In this document: positions 8,550 through 17,688 of the stretch, piece after piece
How positions within the stretch are numbered: the first letter of the stretch is position 1
Layout of the letters: the number at the start of each line of letters is the position of its first letter
Translations under genes and position numbers: made by a program
NCBI GenBank assembly: GCA_004557125.1
Contig: SFET01000005.1
Span: 111,470 to 175,469 of the forward strand
Source of the DNA: Clostridiales bacterium
GTDB lineage: Bacteria; Bacillota; Clostridia; Christensenellales; Aristaeellaceae
Direction of reading: 5' to 3'
Length of the DNA: 64,000 bases
Notes under the pieces: model-generated
The model's database searches: none
Seen by the model: the letters and a program-made list of their open reading frames with translations, nothing else
Told to the model about the DNA's origin: nothing

Positions 8550-8685
8550 AGCCATACACAGTGGCGGAGAACGTCCGGGCGAAGCGCCCAGAACCGGCAG
8601 CCGCATAAGCTGCGTTGGAATTGACCGCAATCAGGAATCAACAGCGCTCGTCTCAAAGAACTCTCTTTGCAGACGGGCGTTTTTC
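8550..8685 (+). promoter_or_regulatory. Unassigned structured leader with terminator (candidate cis-regulatory RNA)
   Basis: About 100 bases between the promoter and a strong terminator fold into nested helices: GCGG/CCGC closes a domain holding CCGG/CCGG and a GGGCG-CGCCC hairpin, followed by a GCAGC/GCTGC hairpin. The segment just before the terminator (GACCGCA then CGTCTC) faintly resembles the 3' part of a T-box, but the TGGN-ACCGCG core is not intact. I could not match it to glycine, SAM, TPP, THF, c-di-GMP or guanidine riboswitches by eye. It may be a divergent T-box or another class. Confidence 0.5.
8646..8683 (+). terminator. Leader terminator upstream of the VOR operon
   Basis: A 14-bp stem (8646-8658 with 8665-8678, one bulge) precedes GTTTTT. 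Its 5' arm shares CGTCTCAAAG with the T-box terminator 2.5 kb upstream. It sits before the operon, so it should act as an attenuator. Confidence 0.8.
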
Positions 8686-8748
8686 AAAACGGGCCCCGGA
8701 CAGATTCTTCCTATATATAAGGCGGCGATCCGCCGGAAAGGACAGGGC

Positions 8749-9411
8749 ATGGACTTCAAGCGCATCACGCTGCTCTCCGGGCACTACGGCAGCGGCAAGA
8801 CCAACATCGCGGTGAACCTGGCGCTTCAGCTGAGGAAGTCGCGGGAGAAGGTGGCAATCGCCGATGTCGACATCGTGAACCCCTACTTCCGCAGCAAGGA
8901 CTCCCAGGCGGAGCTTGAAAGGGCGGGCGTGCGGCTGATCTGCTCGGAATTCGCCAGCTCCAACGTGGATCTGCCCGCCCTTCCCCAGGACGTGTACGCC
9001 ATCACGGACGATCCCGGCCTCACGGCGGTGATCGACGTGGGCGGCGACGATCGCGGCGCGCTGGCGCTGGGCCGCTGGCGGGACGCGATCCTCGCGGAGG
9101 ACAACTACGAGATGCTGCTGGTCGTCAACCGCTTCCGCCCCCTCACCCGGGACGCTTCCTCCACGCTGGAGGTGCTGCGGGAGATCGAAGCGGCGTGCCG
9201 CATGCCGTTCACCGCGGTGGTGAACAACTCAAACCTCGGAGAGGAGACCACGGCGGAAACCGTGCTCGCATCCCAGGAGTACGCCCGGGAGGTCTGCCGC
9301 CTGAGCGGACTTCCACTTAAGATGACCACCGTGCCCGAGCAGCTCTATCCCGGGCTGAAGGGCCAGATTGAAGATTTGTTCCCGCTGAAATTGCAGGAGA
9401 AGATCGTATAA
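8749..9411 (+). CDS. ParA/MinD-like P-loop ATPase, 2-oxoacid oxidoreductase-associated
   Basis: The 220-residue protein begins with a deviant Walker A GHYGSGKTN at residues 11-19 and has an ADVDIVNPYFRS segment typical of the CobQ/MinD nucleotide-binding fold. It lacks extra domains. Genes of this type recur beside ferredoxin-dependent 2-oxoacid oxidoreductases in Clostridia, but their role is not established; cofactor insertion or assembly is a guess. The ATG at 8749 follows a GGAAAGGA site; an upstream extension would run through the leader terminator and was rejected. It is first in the VOR operon. Confidence 0.78.
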   Translation: MDFKRITLLSGHYGSGKTNIAVNLALQLRKSREKVAIADVDIVNPYFRSKDSQAELERAGVRLICSEFASSNVDLPALPQDVYAITDDPGLTAVIDVGGDDRGALALGRWRDAILAEDNYEMLLVVNRFRPLTRDASSTLEVLREIEAACRMPFTAVVNNSNLGEETTAETVLASQEYAREVCRLSGLPLKMTTVPEQLYPGLKGQIEDLFPLKLQEKIV

Positions 9412-9443
9412 CCGTCAACAAAGATAGAAGAGAGGAATACAAC

Positions 9444-9650
9444 ATGGCAAAGCTGACATTCCAGATCGACCGCTGCAAGGGCTGCGGCCTCTGCGTGAAC
9501 GCCTGTCCCAAGGGACTGCTGGCCATTGCCAAGGACAAGATCAACCAGAAGGGCCACCATCCGTCGGAGCTGACCGACCCGGAGGCCTGCATCGGCTGTG
9601 CGTCCTGCGCAATCATGTGCCCGGACTGCGTCATTCAAGTGGAAAGGTAA
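9444..9650 (+). CDS. 2-oxoacid:ferredoxin oxidoreductase, ferredoxin-like delta subunit
   Basis: This 68-residue protein has two complete 4Fe-4S motifs, CKGCGLCVNACPKG near residue 11 and CIGCASCAIMCPDC near 48. As the VorD/KorD-type subunit it would pass electrons between the TPP site of the enzyme and free ferredoxin. It precedes the alpha subunit by nine bases, and the four subunits are packed as one operon. Confidence 0.9.
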   Translation: MAKLTFQIDRCKGCGLCVNACPKGLLAIAKDKINQKGHHPSELTDPEACIGCASCAIMCPDCVIQVER

Positions 9651-9659
9651 GGTGACAAC

Positions 9660-10726
<1,067 letters not shown>

Positions 10727-10727
<1 letters not shown>

Positions 10728-11479
10728 TGGCTGTCGTATTCAAAAAGCCCCACGCGCTGACGGACGCGATTCTGCACTACTGCCCCGGCTGCACCCACGG
10801 CATCATTCACCGTCTGGTGGCCGAGTGCATCGATGAGCTGGGCATCGAGGGCAAGACCATCGGCGTAGTTCCGGTGGGCTGCTCCGTCATGGCCTACAAC
10901 TACTTCAACTGCGACTGCGCCGAGGCCGCCCACGGCCGCGCACCAGCGGTGGCCACCGGCATCAAGCGCTGCGAGCCGGACCGCGTGGTGTTCTCCTACC
11001 AGGGCGACGGCGACCTGGCCTCCATCGGCACCGCCGAGACCGTGCACGCCGCGGCCCGCAACGAAAACATCACCGTCATCTTCGTCAACAACGCCATCTA
11101 CGGCATGACCGGCGGTCAGATGGCCCCCACCTCCCTGCCCGGACAGGTGACCCAGACCTCCCCCTACGGCAGAGACGTGAACCACTGCGGCTATCCGGTG
11201 AAGGTCTGCGAGATGCTCTCCGAGCTGGACGGCCCCGAGTATCTGGAGCGCGTCGCCGTCAACAGCGTCAAGAACATCCGTGCCGCCAAGAAGGCCATCA
11301 AGAAGGCCTTCCAGAACCAAATTGACGGCAAGGGCTTCTCGCTGGTCGAGGTACTCTCCACCTGCCCCACCAACTGGGGCATGACGCCGGTGAAGGCGCT
11401 CTCCTGGGTGGACGAAAAGATGATTCCCTACTATCCCCTGGGCGTTTACAAGGACAGAAGCGCCGGAAAGGAGAGCTGA
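10727..11479 (+). CDS. vorA: 2-oxoacid:ferredoxin oxidoreductase beta subunit (TPP-binding), VorA-like
   Basis: At 250 residues this is the thiamine-diphosphate-binding chain. It shows YCPGCTHGIIHRL near residue 18, GDGDLASIGTAE near 90 (the GDG motif that begins TPP/Mg binding) and NNAIYGMTGGQMAPTSLPGQ near 121, where NNxxYGMTGGQ closes the TPP site. The start overlaps the alpha stop by one base (TAATG). Substrate range cannot be read directly. Confidence 0.9.
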
Positions 11480-11481
11480 GC

Positions 11482-12015
11482 ATGACCCATTCCTATCTGA
11501 TCGCGGGCTTCGGCGGACAGGGCCTGCTGTTCGCGGGCAAGTTCCTGGCCTACAAGGGCCTGCTGGAAAACAAGGAGGTTTCCTGGCTCCCCTCCTACGG
11601 CCCGGAGATGCGCGGCGGCACCGCCAGCTGCTCCGTCATCATCGGCGACGAGCTCGTGGGCTCCCCCATCGTGGAGCACCCCGACGTGCTGATGGTCATG
11701 AACCTGCCCTCACTGAACCGTTACGAGCAGGCGGTACAGCCGGGCGGCACGATCTTCGTGGACTCCTCTCTGGTGGAGCGCAAGGTGGAGCGCAGCGACG
11801 TGAAGGCCATCTACGTGCCCGCCACCCGCCTGGCCGTCGAGAACGACATGACCACCCTGGCCAACATGATCCTCACCGGACGAATTCTTGCGGAAATGGG
11901 CGAATTCGACATGGACAGCGTGCAGGCCGCCCTGAAGAAGGTCGTCTCCGCCAAACACCCCGAGATGTTCGACCTCAACCTGAAGGCACTTCAGATTGGC
12001 CGCGACTTCAAATAA
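11482..12015 (+). CDS. vorC: 2-oxoacid:ferredoxin oxidoreductase gamma subunit
   Basis: The 177-residue protein starts with IAGFGGQGLLFAGKFLA, the glycine-rich opening of gamma chains, followed by SWLPSYGPEMRGGTASC. It is the domain that completes the CoA-binding half of the enzyme. It begins two bases after the beta stop, completing the delta-alpha-beta-gamma set. Confidence 0.9.
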   Translation: MTHSYLIAGFGGQGLLFAGKFLAYKGLLENKEVSWLPSYGPEMRGGTASCSVIIGDELVGSPIVEHPDVLMVMNLPSLNRYEQAVQPGGTIFVDSSLVERKVERSDVKAIYVPATRLAVENDMTTLANMILTGRILAEMGEFDMDSVQAALKKVVSAKHPEMFDLNLKALQIGRDFK

Positions 12016-12043
12016 TCCCACTTATCGAACGGAGGAAAAGACA

Positions 12044-13114
12044 ATGTTGAACATCCGCATTGAAAAGACCACCGCACCCAAGGCGAAACCCACCGACGAA
12101 TCGCAGCTGGGCTTTGGCAAAATCTTCAGCGACCACATGGCGCTGATCGACTGGAGCGCCGACGAGGGCTGGCATGACGCGCGCATCGTTCCCTTCGCGA
12201 ACTTCTCCATCCATCCGGCGTCCACCTGCCTGCACTACGGCTCCGAGATCTTCGAGGGTCTGAAGGCCTATCGCACTGCGGACGGCAGCATCCAGCTGTT
12301 CCGCCCTGAGGAGAACGCCCGCCGCATGATCAATTCCTCCGAGCGCCTGTGCCTGCCCCAGCTTCCCGAGGAGGACTTCATCCAGATCATCGAGGCCCTG
12401 GTCAAGCTGGATCAGGATTGGGTGCCCCACTCCGACGGCACCTCCCTCTACATTCGCCCCTTCCTGCTGGGCAATGACGAGACCCTGGGCGTACACGCCG
12501 TGCACCATGCCCTGTTCGCCGTGATCTGCGGCCCCGTGGGCAGCTACTACAAGGAGGGCATCAACCCCGTCGGCATCATGATCGAGGACACCGACGTGCG
12601 CGCCGTACGCGGCGGCACCGGCTACGCCAAGTGCGGCGGCAACTACGCCGCCTCCAACCGCGCCGGCGAAAAGGCCGAGCAGAAGGGCTACAGCCAGGTG
12701 CTGTGGCTGGACGGCGTGGAGCGCAAGTACATCGAGGAGGTCGGTGCGATGAACGTCATGTTCAAGATCGCAGGCGAGGTCGTCACCCCCGCCCTCACCG
12801 GCTCCATCCTGCCCGGCGTGACCCGCAAGAGCTGCATCGAGCTGCTCAAGAGCAAGGGCTACAAGGTCTCCGAGCGCCTGCTGAGCCTGGACGAGCTGGC
12901 CGCCGCCCTGGAGAACGGCACCCTGGAGGAGGCCTGGGGCTGCGGCACCGCCGCCGTCGTCTCCCCCATCGGAAAGCTGGCCTACAAGGACAAGGTGTTC
13001 GTCATCAACAATGGCGAGATCGGCCCGGTCACCCAGATGCTCTACGATACCCTCACCGGCATCCAGTGGGGCAAGATCGCCGATCCCTTCGGCTGGGTTC
13101 GCAAGATCAAGTAA
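12044..13114 (+). CDS. ilvE: Branched-chain amino acid aminotransferase
   Basis: The 356-residue fold-type IV PLP enzyme transfers amino groups between glutamate and the 2-oxoacids of valine, leucine and isoleucine. The PLP lysine sits in YAKCGGNYAAS near residue 195, and SLYIRPFLLG and LPGVTRKS match the long BCAT group. The ATG at 12044 follows a GGAGGA site; the longer frame overlaps vorC and lacks support. It is last in the VOR operon and ends at a strong terminator. Its place directly after vorC links the oxidoreductase to branched-chain metabolism. Confidence 0.93.
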   Translation: MLNIRIEKTTAPKAKPTDESQLGFGKIFSDHMALIDWSADEGWHDARIVPFANFSIHPASTCLHYGSEIFEGLKAYRTADGSIQLFRPEENARRMINSSERLCLPQLPEEDFIQIIEALVKLDQDWVPHSDGTSLYIRPFLLGNDETLGVHAVHHALFAVICGPVGSYYKEGINPVGIMIEDTDVRAVRGGTGYAKCGGNYAASNRAGEKAEQKGYSQVLWLDGVERKYIEEVGAMNVMFKIAGEVVTPALTGSILPGVTRKSCIELLKSKGYKVSERLLSLDELAAALENGTLEEAWGCGTAAVVSPIGKLAYKDKVFVINNGEIGPVTQMLYDTLTGIQWGKIADPFGWVRKIK

Positions 13115-13128
13115 GATCGCATCCGTTC

Positions 13129-13166
13129 GACCTGGAGCTGTCCTGCAGCTCCAGGTCCTTTTGTTT
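13129..13166 (+). terminator. Terminator of the VOR-ilvE operon
   Basis: An 11-bp perfect stem (13129-13139 with 13147-13157) is followed by CTTTTGTTT. Confidence 0.85.
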
Positions 13167-13543
13167 CCGGCGCACATCCCGCGCCCTGCCCGCTCGCCCC
13201 TTCATTGCGCCGCATACCCGTTTCCCTTCGGTGCTTCTCCTTGCCGCACGCATTTTCTCTTTGGATGTGGTTTTTCCCGCAAAGTTTCTCCAAAATATAA
13301 CAAAACTTTCCTCCGAAGATCCAACATATTTGTCCCATTTTGCGTCTATATATATGGGGGAAGGGAAATGCTGTCCTCGCTGCCGGCCCGCGTCTTGCCG
13401 CGGTTCCGCGTCAAATATTTCGAAAGTATTTCAATTCTGTATTGACTTTTCGTCGAAAAAGGTCTACAATAGAAACAAAGCTAGAGATATATACCTGAAC
13501 ATAGATCGTTTTCATCCAAATACATCGCCGGAGGTACATATAG
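13167..13543 (+). other. Intergenic region upstream of the SH3/NlpC gene
   Basis: A 377-base AT-richer stretch holds the promoter at 13442-13470 and a long 5' leader. A TATATATATGGGGGAAGG tract lies near 13350. I see no supported ORF. Confidence 0.5.
13442..13470 (+). promoter_or_regulatory. Promoter of the SH3/NlpC gene
   Basis: TTGACT at 13442-13447 and TACAAT at 13465-13470 have 17-base spacing. Confidence 0.65.
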
Positions 13544-16189
13544 ATGAAGAAGAAGTTTACAGCCGTATTCCTGCTGATCTGCCTGTTGACCACCATGTTG
13601 CCCGCAGGTCTGTCGGCGCTTGCGGCCAGCCAGACCGTCTATGTCATCTCCAACACGCTGCCGGTCTACAAGAGCTATTCCACCTCGTCCGGCGTGCTGG
13701 GCACCATGTCCTACGGTGAAAGCATGAGCTGCATGGCCACAAACAATGGCTGGGCCTACGTCAAAAACAGCTCCGGGCAGACCGGCTACTGCAAGACCGG
13801 CGGCCTCTCCAACGTCAATCCCAACAAGTACAGCGAGAAGATCTACATCAACGCCTCCGGCGTGAAGGTCTACCGGCGGCCGGACACCGGCTCCAGCGTG
13901 ATGATGACCCTCTCGAAGAATTCCTCCTACACGGCCGTGGCCATCACTCCCGACAAGACCTGGGCCCGGTTAAAGAACGGCAGCGCCTACGGTTATGTGC
14001 AGATGAAGTACATCTCCACCAGCAAGGTGAGCGACGGCTCCGGTACCGCGCCCGATCTGAAAACCGGCACCGTATACATCTCCGCCAACACCCTGACCGC
14101 ATACAAGAGCGCCAGCACGTCCTCCAAGAGTCTGGGCGTCATGTCCTACGGCGAGAGCATGACCCTGCTGGCCACCAGCGGCGAGTGGGCGCAGATCCGC
14201 AATTCCTCCGGCGCGGTGGGCTACTGCAAGATCAGCGGCCTCACCGCCGCCAACCCCAACAACCTGAACCTCACCGTCTACATCAAGCAGGGCGGCGCGA
14301 AGATCTACTCCAAGCCCAGCACCAGTTCCTCGACGGTGATGAGCGCCGGTCTCAACGACATTTTCACCGCCGTGGCCATAACCAGCGACAGCGCCTGGGC
14401 GCGCCTGAAGAACGGCAGCAACTATGCCTACGTGCAGACGGCCAACCTCTCCACCACTCCTGTGGACGGCGGCCAGGAGACGCCGGATCTGCCCTTCGGC
14501 ATGACGGTGTATGTCGTCAGCAACACGCTGCCGGTGTACGCAAGCGCCTCCGCTTCCGCCAAGCTGCTGGGCACCATGTCCATGGGCGAAAGCATGGCCC
14601 TGGTCTCCCTCTACGATGAAACCTGGGCGCAGGTGCGCAACAGCTCCGGCACGGTGGGTTATTGCCTGATCGAGGGCCTTTCCACTGAGGATCCGAACAT
14701 CCTCAATCTGCCCATCTACATCCTCGAAACCGGCGCAAGGCTCTATTCCAAGCCGCTGACCTCCTCCAAGATGCTCGCCACCCTGAAGCAGAATGCGCAG
14801 TATACCGCCGTGACCATCACTCTGGACGGCGAATGGCTGCGCCTGAAGTACGGCAGCAACTACGGCTACCTCCAGACGGAGTACGCCTCCGTGGATGAAG
14901 TGGATCCCGGAGTTCCGGACGTCCCCCAGGGCACGGTGTACATCGCAAACAACACGCTGATCGCCTACGCCAGTCCCACCACCTCCGCCAAGAGCCTGGG
15001 CACCATGTCCTATGGCGAGAGCATGCTGCTGCTGGATGTGGACGACGGCTGGGCGCGGATCCAGAACAGCTCCGGCGCCATCGGCTACTGCATGTACGGC
15101 GGCCTGACCAGCGTCAATCCCAACAACCTCAACGCGACCATGTATGCGCAGTCCAACGGCGTCAAGCTCTACTCCAAGCCGCTGACCACCGCCACCGTCT
15201 CCAAGACGGCCAACATCAACGACGCGCTGACGGTGGTGGCCATCACCACGGACGGCGTCTGGGCGCGCGTATCGCTGGGCGCCGGCAAGTACGCCTACGC
15301 ACAAACCGCATCCATCGCCGACACCAAGCAGACCGTCGACGACAGCGGCATTCAGGACATCAGCAAAAAGACGGTGTACATCTCCGCCACCACCCTGGCG
15401 GTCTACGCCTCCACCAGCACGTCCTCCAAGAGCCTGGGCACGATGAGCTTCGGCGAATCCCTCACCTGCACCGGCACCAACAGCACCTGGGCGCGCGTGG
15501 TGAACAGCTCCGGCGCGGTGGGCTACTGCAAGTTGAGCGGCATCACCGACACGAATCCCAACAGCTACAACGTCACCATGTACGCCCAGTCCAGCGGCGT
15601 AAAGGTGTACAAGAAGGCCTCCACCAGTTCCTCGGTGATCACCACCGTGGGGCTGAACGCCAAGGTCACCGGCGTTGCCATCAACGCCGACAAAACCTGG
15701 ATCCGCCTGAAGAACGGCTCCCAATACGGCTATGTGCAGGCCGGCTACTTCTCCACCACGCCCTACGGCAACGGCAGCAGCAGCGGTGGCAGCAGCTCCA
15801 GCACCGTGGACAAGGTGATTGCCCTGGCCAAGGCCCAGTCCGGCAAGCCCTACATCTATGGAACCAACGGTCCGAACAGCTTCGACTGCTCCGGCTTCAC
15901 CTACTATGTGTTCCGGAATGCCGCAGGCATCACCCTCAAGCGCACCTCGGAGAGCCAGGGCTACGACAGCAGCTACACCAAGATCTCCAGCATCTCCAGC
16001 CTGAAGGTGGGCGATCTGGTATTCTTCAACACCAACAGCAACGACGCGGATCTCTGCGATCACGTCGGCATCTACCTGGGCAGCAACAATTTCATCCACG
16101 CCTCCTCCGCAGGCGGCAAGGTGATCACCAGCAATCTGAGCAGCGGCTATTACAACCGCACCTTCTCCTGGGGGCGCCGGGTGCTGTAA
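13544..16189 (+). CDS. Secreted SH3-repeat NlpC/P60 endopeptidase
   Basis: The 881-residue exported protein has a signal peptide (residues 1-28, ending SALAAS). It then carries five ~130-residue blocks, each starting TVYxxxxTLxxY and holding two bacterial SH3-like modules, so about ten SH3 modules in all (residues ~30-740). A Ser/Gly linker leads to a C-terminal NlpC/P60 domain (~760-881) with catalytic Cys in FDCSGFTYYVF and His in DHVGIYLG. Such enzymes cut peptide bonds in peptidoglycan stems while SH3 modules hold the wall. A GGAGG site precedes the ATG. It stands alone between terminators. Confidence 0.92.
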   Translation: MKKKFTAVFLLICLLTTMLPAGLSALAASQTVYVISNTLPVYKSYSTSSGVLGTMSYGESMSCMATNNGWAYVKNSSGQTGYCKTGGLSNVNPNKYSEKIYINASGVKVYRRPDTGSSVMMTLSKNSSYTAVAITPDKTWARLKNGSAYGYVQMKYISTSKVSDGSGTAPDLKTGTVYISANTLTAYKSASTSSKSLGVMSYGESMTLLATSGEWAQIRNSSGAVGYCKISGLTAANPNNLNLTVYIKQGGAKIYSKPSTSSSTVMSAGLNDIFTAVAITSDSAWARLKNGSNYAYVQTANLSTTPVDGGQETPDLPFGMTVYVVSNTLPVYASASASAKLLGTMSMGESMALVSLYDETWAQVRNSSGTVGYCLIEGLSTEDPNILNLPIYILETGARLYSKPLTSSKMLATLKQNAQYTAVTITLDGEWLRLKYGSNYGYLQTEYASVDEVDPGVPDVPQGTVYIANNTLIAYASPTTSAKSLGTMSYGESMLLLDVDDGWARIQNSSGAIGYCMYGGLTSVNPNNLNATMYAQSNGVKLYSKPLTTATVSKTANINDALTVVAITTDGVWARVSLGAGKYAYAQTASIADTKQTVDDSGIQDISKKTVYISATTLAVYASTSTSSKSLGTMSFGESLTCTGTNSTWARVVNSSGAVGYCKLSGITDTNPNSYNVTMYAQSSGVKVYKKASTSSSVITTVGLNAKVTGVAINADKTWIRLKNGSQYGYVQAGYFSTTPYGNGSSSGGSSSSTVDKVIALAKAQSGKPYIYGTNGPNSFDCSGFTYYVFRNAAGITLKRTSESQGYDSSYTKISSISSLKVGDLVFFNTNSNDADLCDHVGIYLGSNNFIHASSAGGKVITSNLSSGYYNRTFSWGRRVL

Positions 16190-16213
16190 GCAATTCACAG
16201 ACTTCGTTTTCAT

Positions 16214-16245
16214 GGCGAACCGTCACTTTGACGGTTCGCCTTTTG
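16214..16245 (+). terminator. Terminator of the NlpC/P60 gene
   Basis: A 12-bp perfect stem (16214-16225 with 16229-16240), three-base loop, and TTTT tail. Confidence 0.85.
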
Positions 16246-16317
16246 CATCCCGATGCGATGGAACCGGGGCGAGTCTTTTTTGAAAAGTGACGCAATCCTG
16301 ACAAATCGGGGAAGCCG

Positions 16318-16346
16318 TTGACCGCCTCCCCCGCCGATGTTATAAT
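16318..16346 (+). promoter_or_regulatory. Promoter of the GtrA gene
   Basis: TTGACC at 16318-16323 and TATAAT at 16341-16346 are 17 bases apart. Confidence 0.65.
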
Positions 16347-16369
16347 ACAGGAGATAGAATGAGAGAAGC

Positions 16370-16831
16370 ATGCATATGAATCGTTTGAAGAAATTCCTGG
16401 GGAGCGACCGCTTTCGCGAGCTCTTCGTCTACTGCGTGGTCGGCGCGCTGACCACCCTGATCAACTATGGCGTCTACATCGGCGTCACCCATGGCTGGGC
16501 CGCGCTCACCGGCTGTGCAGCGGATCATCCCACGCTGATCCTCGTGGCGACCGTCGCCGCCTGGATCCTCTCGGTGGCCTTCGCCTTCTGGGCCAACAAG
16601 AAGTACGTGTTCCGCAGCCCGGGCTGGAGCCGCGAGGTGCTGCGCCGCGAGGTGCCGGGCTTCGTCACCGCGCGCCTGCTGTCCCTGGGCTTCGACGTGG
16701 TGTTTGTGGAGGCGACCGTGCTCCTGGGCATGGACCACCGCATCGCCAAGCTGCTCTCCAACGTGATCGTCGTCATTCTGAATTACTTTGCCAGCAAATT
16801 CTGGATCTTCCGCCGGCGGGATTCCAGGTGA
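16370..16831 (+). CDS. GtrA family membrane protein
   Basis: This 153-residue protein has four predicted membrane helices and the GtrA pattern: FRELFVYCVVGALTTLINYG near residue 18, a helix ending FAFWANKKYVFRS near 78, and NYFASKFWIFRR at the C-terminus. GtrA proteins are thought to help move lipid-linked sugars across the membrane for wall or O-antigen glycosylation. The ATG at 16376 is an alternative start two codons in. It is followed by a secreted protein gene 61 bases later, possibly co-transcribed. Confidence 0.85.
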   Translation: MHMNRLKKFLGSDRFRELFVYCVVGALTTLINYGVYIGVTHGWAALTGCAADHPTLILVATVAAWILSVAFAFWANKKYVFRSPGWSREVLRREVPGFVTARLLSLGFDVVFVEATVLLGMDHRIAKLLSNVIVVILNYFASKFWIFRRRDSR

Positions 16832-16892
16832 TCCCCCGAAAAGTCCAGTCAACGGTTCCGGACACATGCGCCGGAAGAAAGGAGCTCTGTTC

Positions 16893-17534
16893 ATGAAGCA
16901 ATGGATCTGCGCGCTGCTCGCGCTGACGCTGCTGTTTGCCTGCCCAGCCCTGGCGCAGGAGGCGCTGCCCGACCTGAGTGCGGCCGGGGATGGGATCGTG
17001 GCCGCGGAGGTGGTCACGGCGCCATCCGATGCAGCGGACGCCGTCGAACCGGAGGTGGATGCGCCGGAAAGCACGGAAGCTGCGGAGCCGGATGCGGCGG
17101 ATGCCACTGTGGAAGCGGAATCGCAGGAAGCCGTCGAGGCCGTGACCGTGGCCTTTGAGGACGGCTTTTCTCTGGAGCTGCCCGGCGACTGGCTGCACTA
17201 CGAGGTCAGCGACGAGATGGCGCAGAGCGGCGTGCTCTACTGCCTGAGTGACGCCGCCGGCGAATGCTGGCTCTACATTCAGAGCTGGATCACCGACTGC
17301 GGGGACATCGAAGCCCTGCACACGCTGATCGATGAGACCTCCCAGCCCCAGACCTCCGGCGTGTACGACTTCAACGGCACGCAATTCGTGATCTATGACC
17401 TCACCGACGCCGACGTGAGCTGCTGCGCCGCGCTGCTGAACGATCGGGTGCTGAACTTTGTGTTCACGCCCCAGTCCGACGCGGACTTCATGGTCTCCGC
17501 CGCGCAGATCATCGGCACCTTCACCGTGCTGTAA
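16893..17534 (+). CDS. Secreted protein of unknown function
   Basis: The 213-residue product has a signal peptide (residues 1-21, cut near ALAQ). Residues ~22-85 form a low-complexity, acidic linker rich in Ala, Glu and Asp. A compact C-terminal domain (~90-213) begins VAFEDGFSLELPGDW, a pattern seen in small PsbP-like or lipoprotein beta-sandwich domains, but I do not recognise the family. The ATG at 16893 was chosen for its AAAGGAG site and signal peptide. It probably belongs with the upstream gtrA-like gene. Confidence 0.72.
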   Translation: MKQWICALLALTLLFACPALAQEALPDLSAAGDGIVAAEVVTAPSDAADAVEPEVDAPESTEAAEPDAADATVEAESQEAVEAVTVAFEDGFSLELPGDWLHYEVSDEMAQSGVLYCLSDAAGECWLYIQSWITDCGDIEALHTLIDETSQPQTSGVYDFNGTQFVIYDLTDADVSCCAALLNDRVLNFVFTPQSDADFMVSAAQIIGTFTVL

Positions 17535-17552
17535 GCAAACGCTTCACCTCAG

Positions 17553-17588
17553 GGCCCGCCTTTGAAACAACTTGCAAAGGCGGGCCTT
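17553..17588 (+). terminator. Terminator of the GtrA/secreted-protein unit
   Basis: A 12-bp perfect stem (17553-17564 with 17575-17586). The following U-run is poor. Confidence 0.65.
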
Positions 17589-17688
17589 GCTGCGCTCGGG
17601 CCGCACCGCAATCCCTCCGGCGTGCTAGAGGAATTAACACCCGCGTTTCTATAATGAAATCAACGAAATACCAGAGAGAGGCACAGCC

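Noticed and set aside
8550..8685. Second canonical T-box
   Set aside because: The TGGN-ACCGCG core is not intact and stem I hallmarks such as AGAGAG are missing; it is kept only as an unassigned leader.
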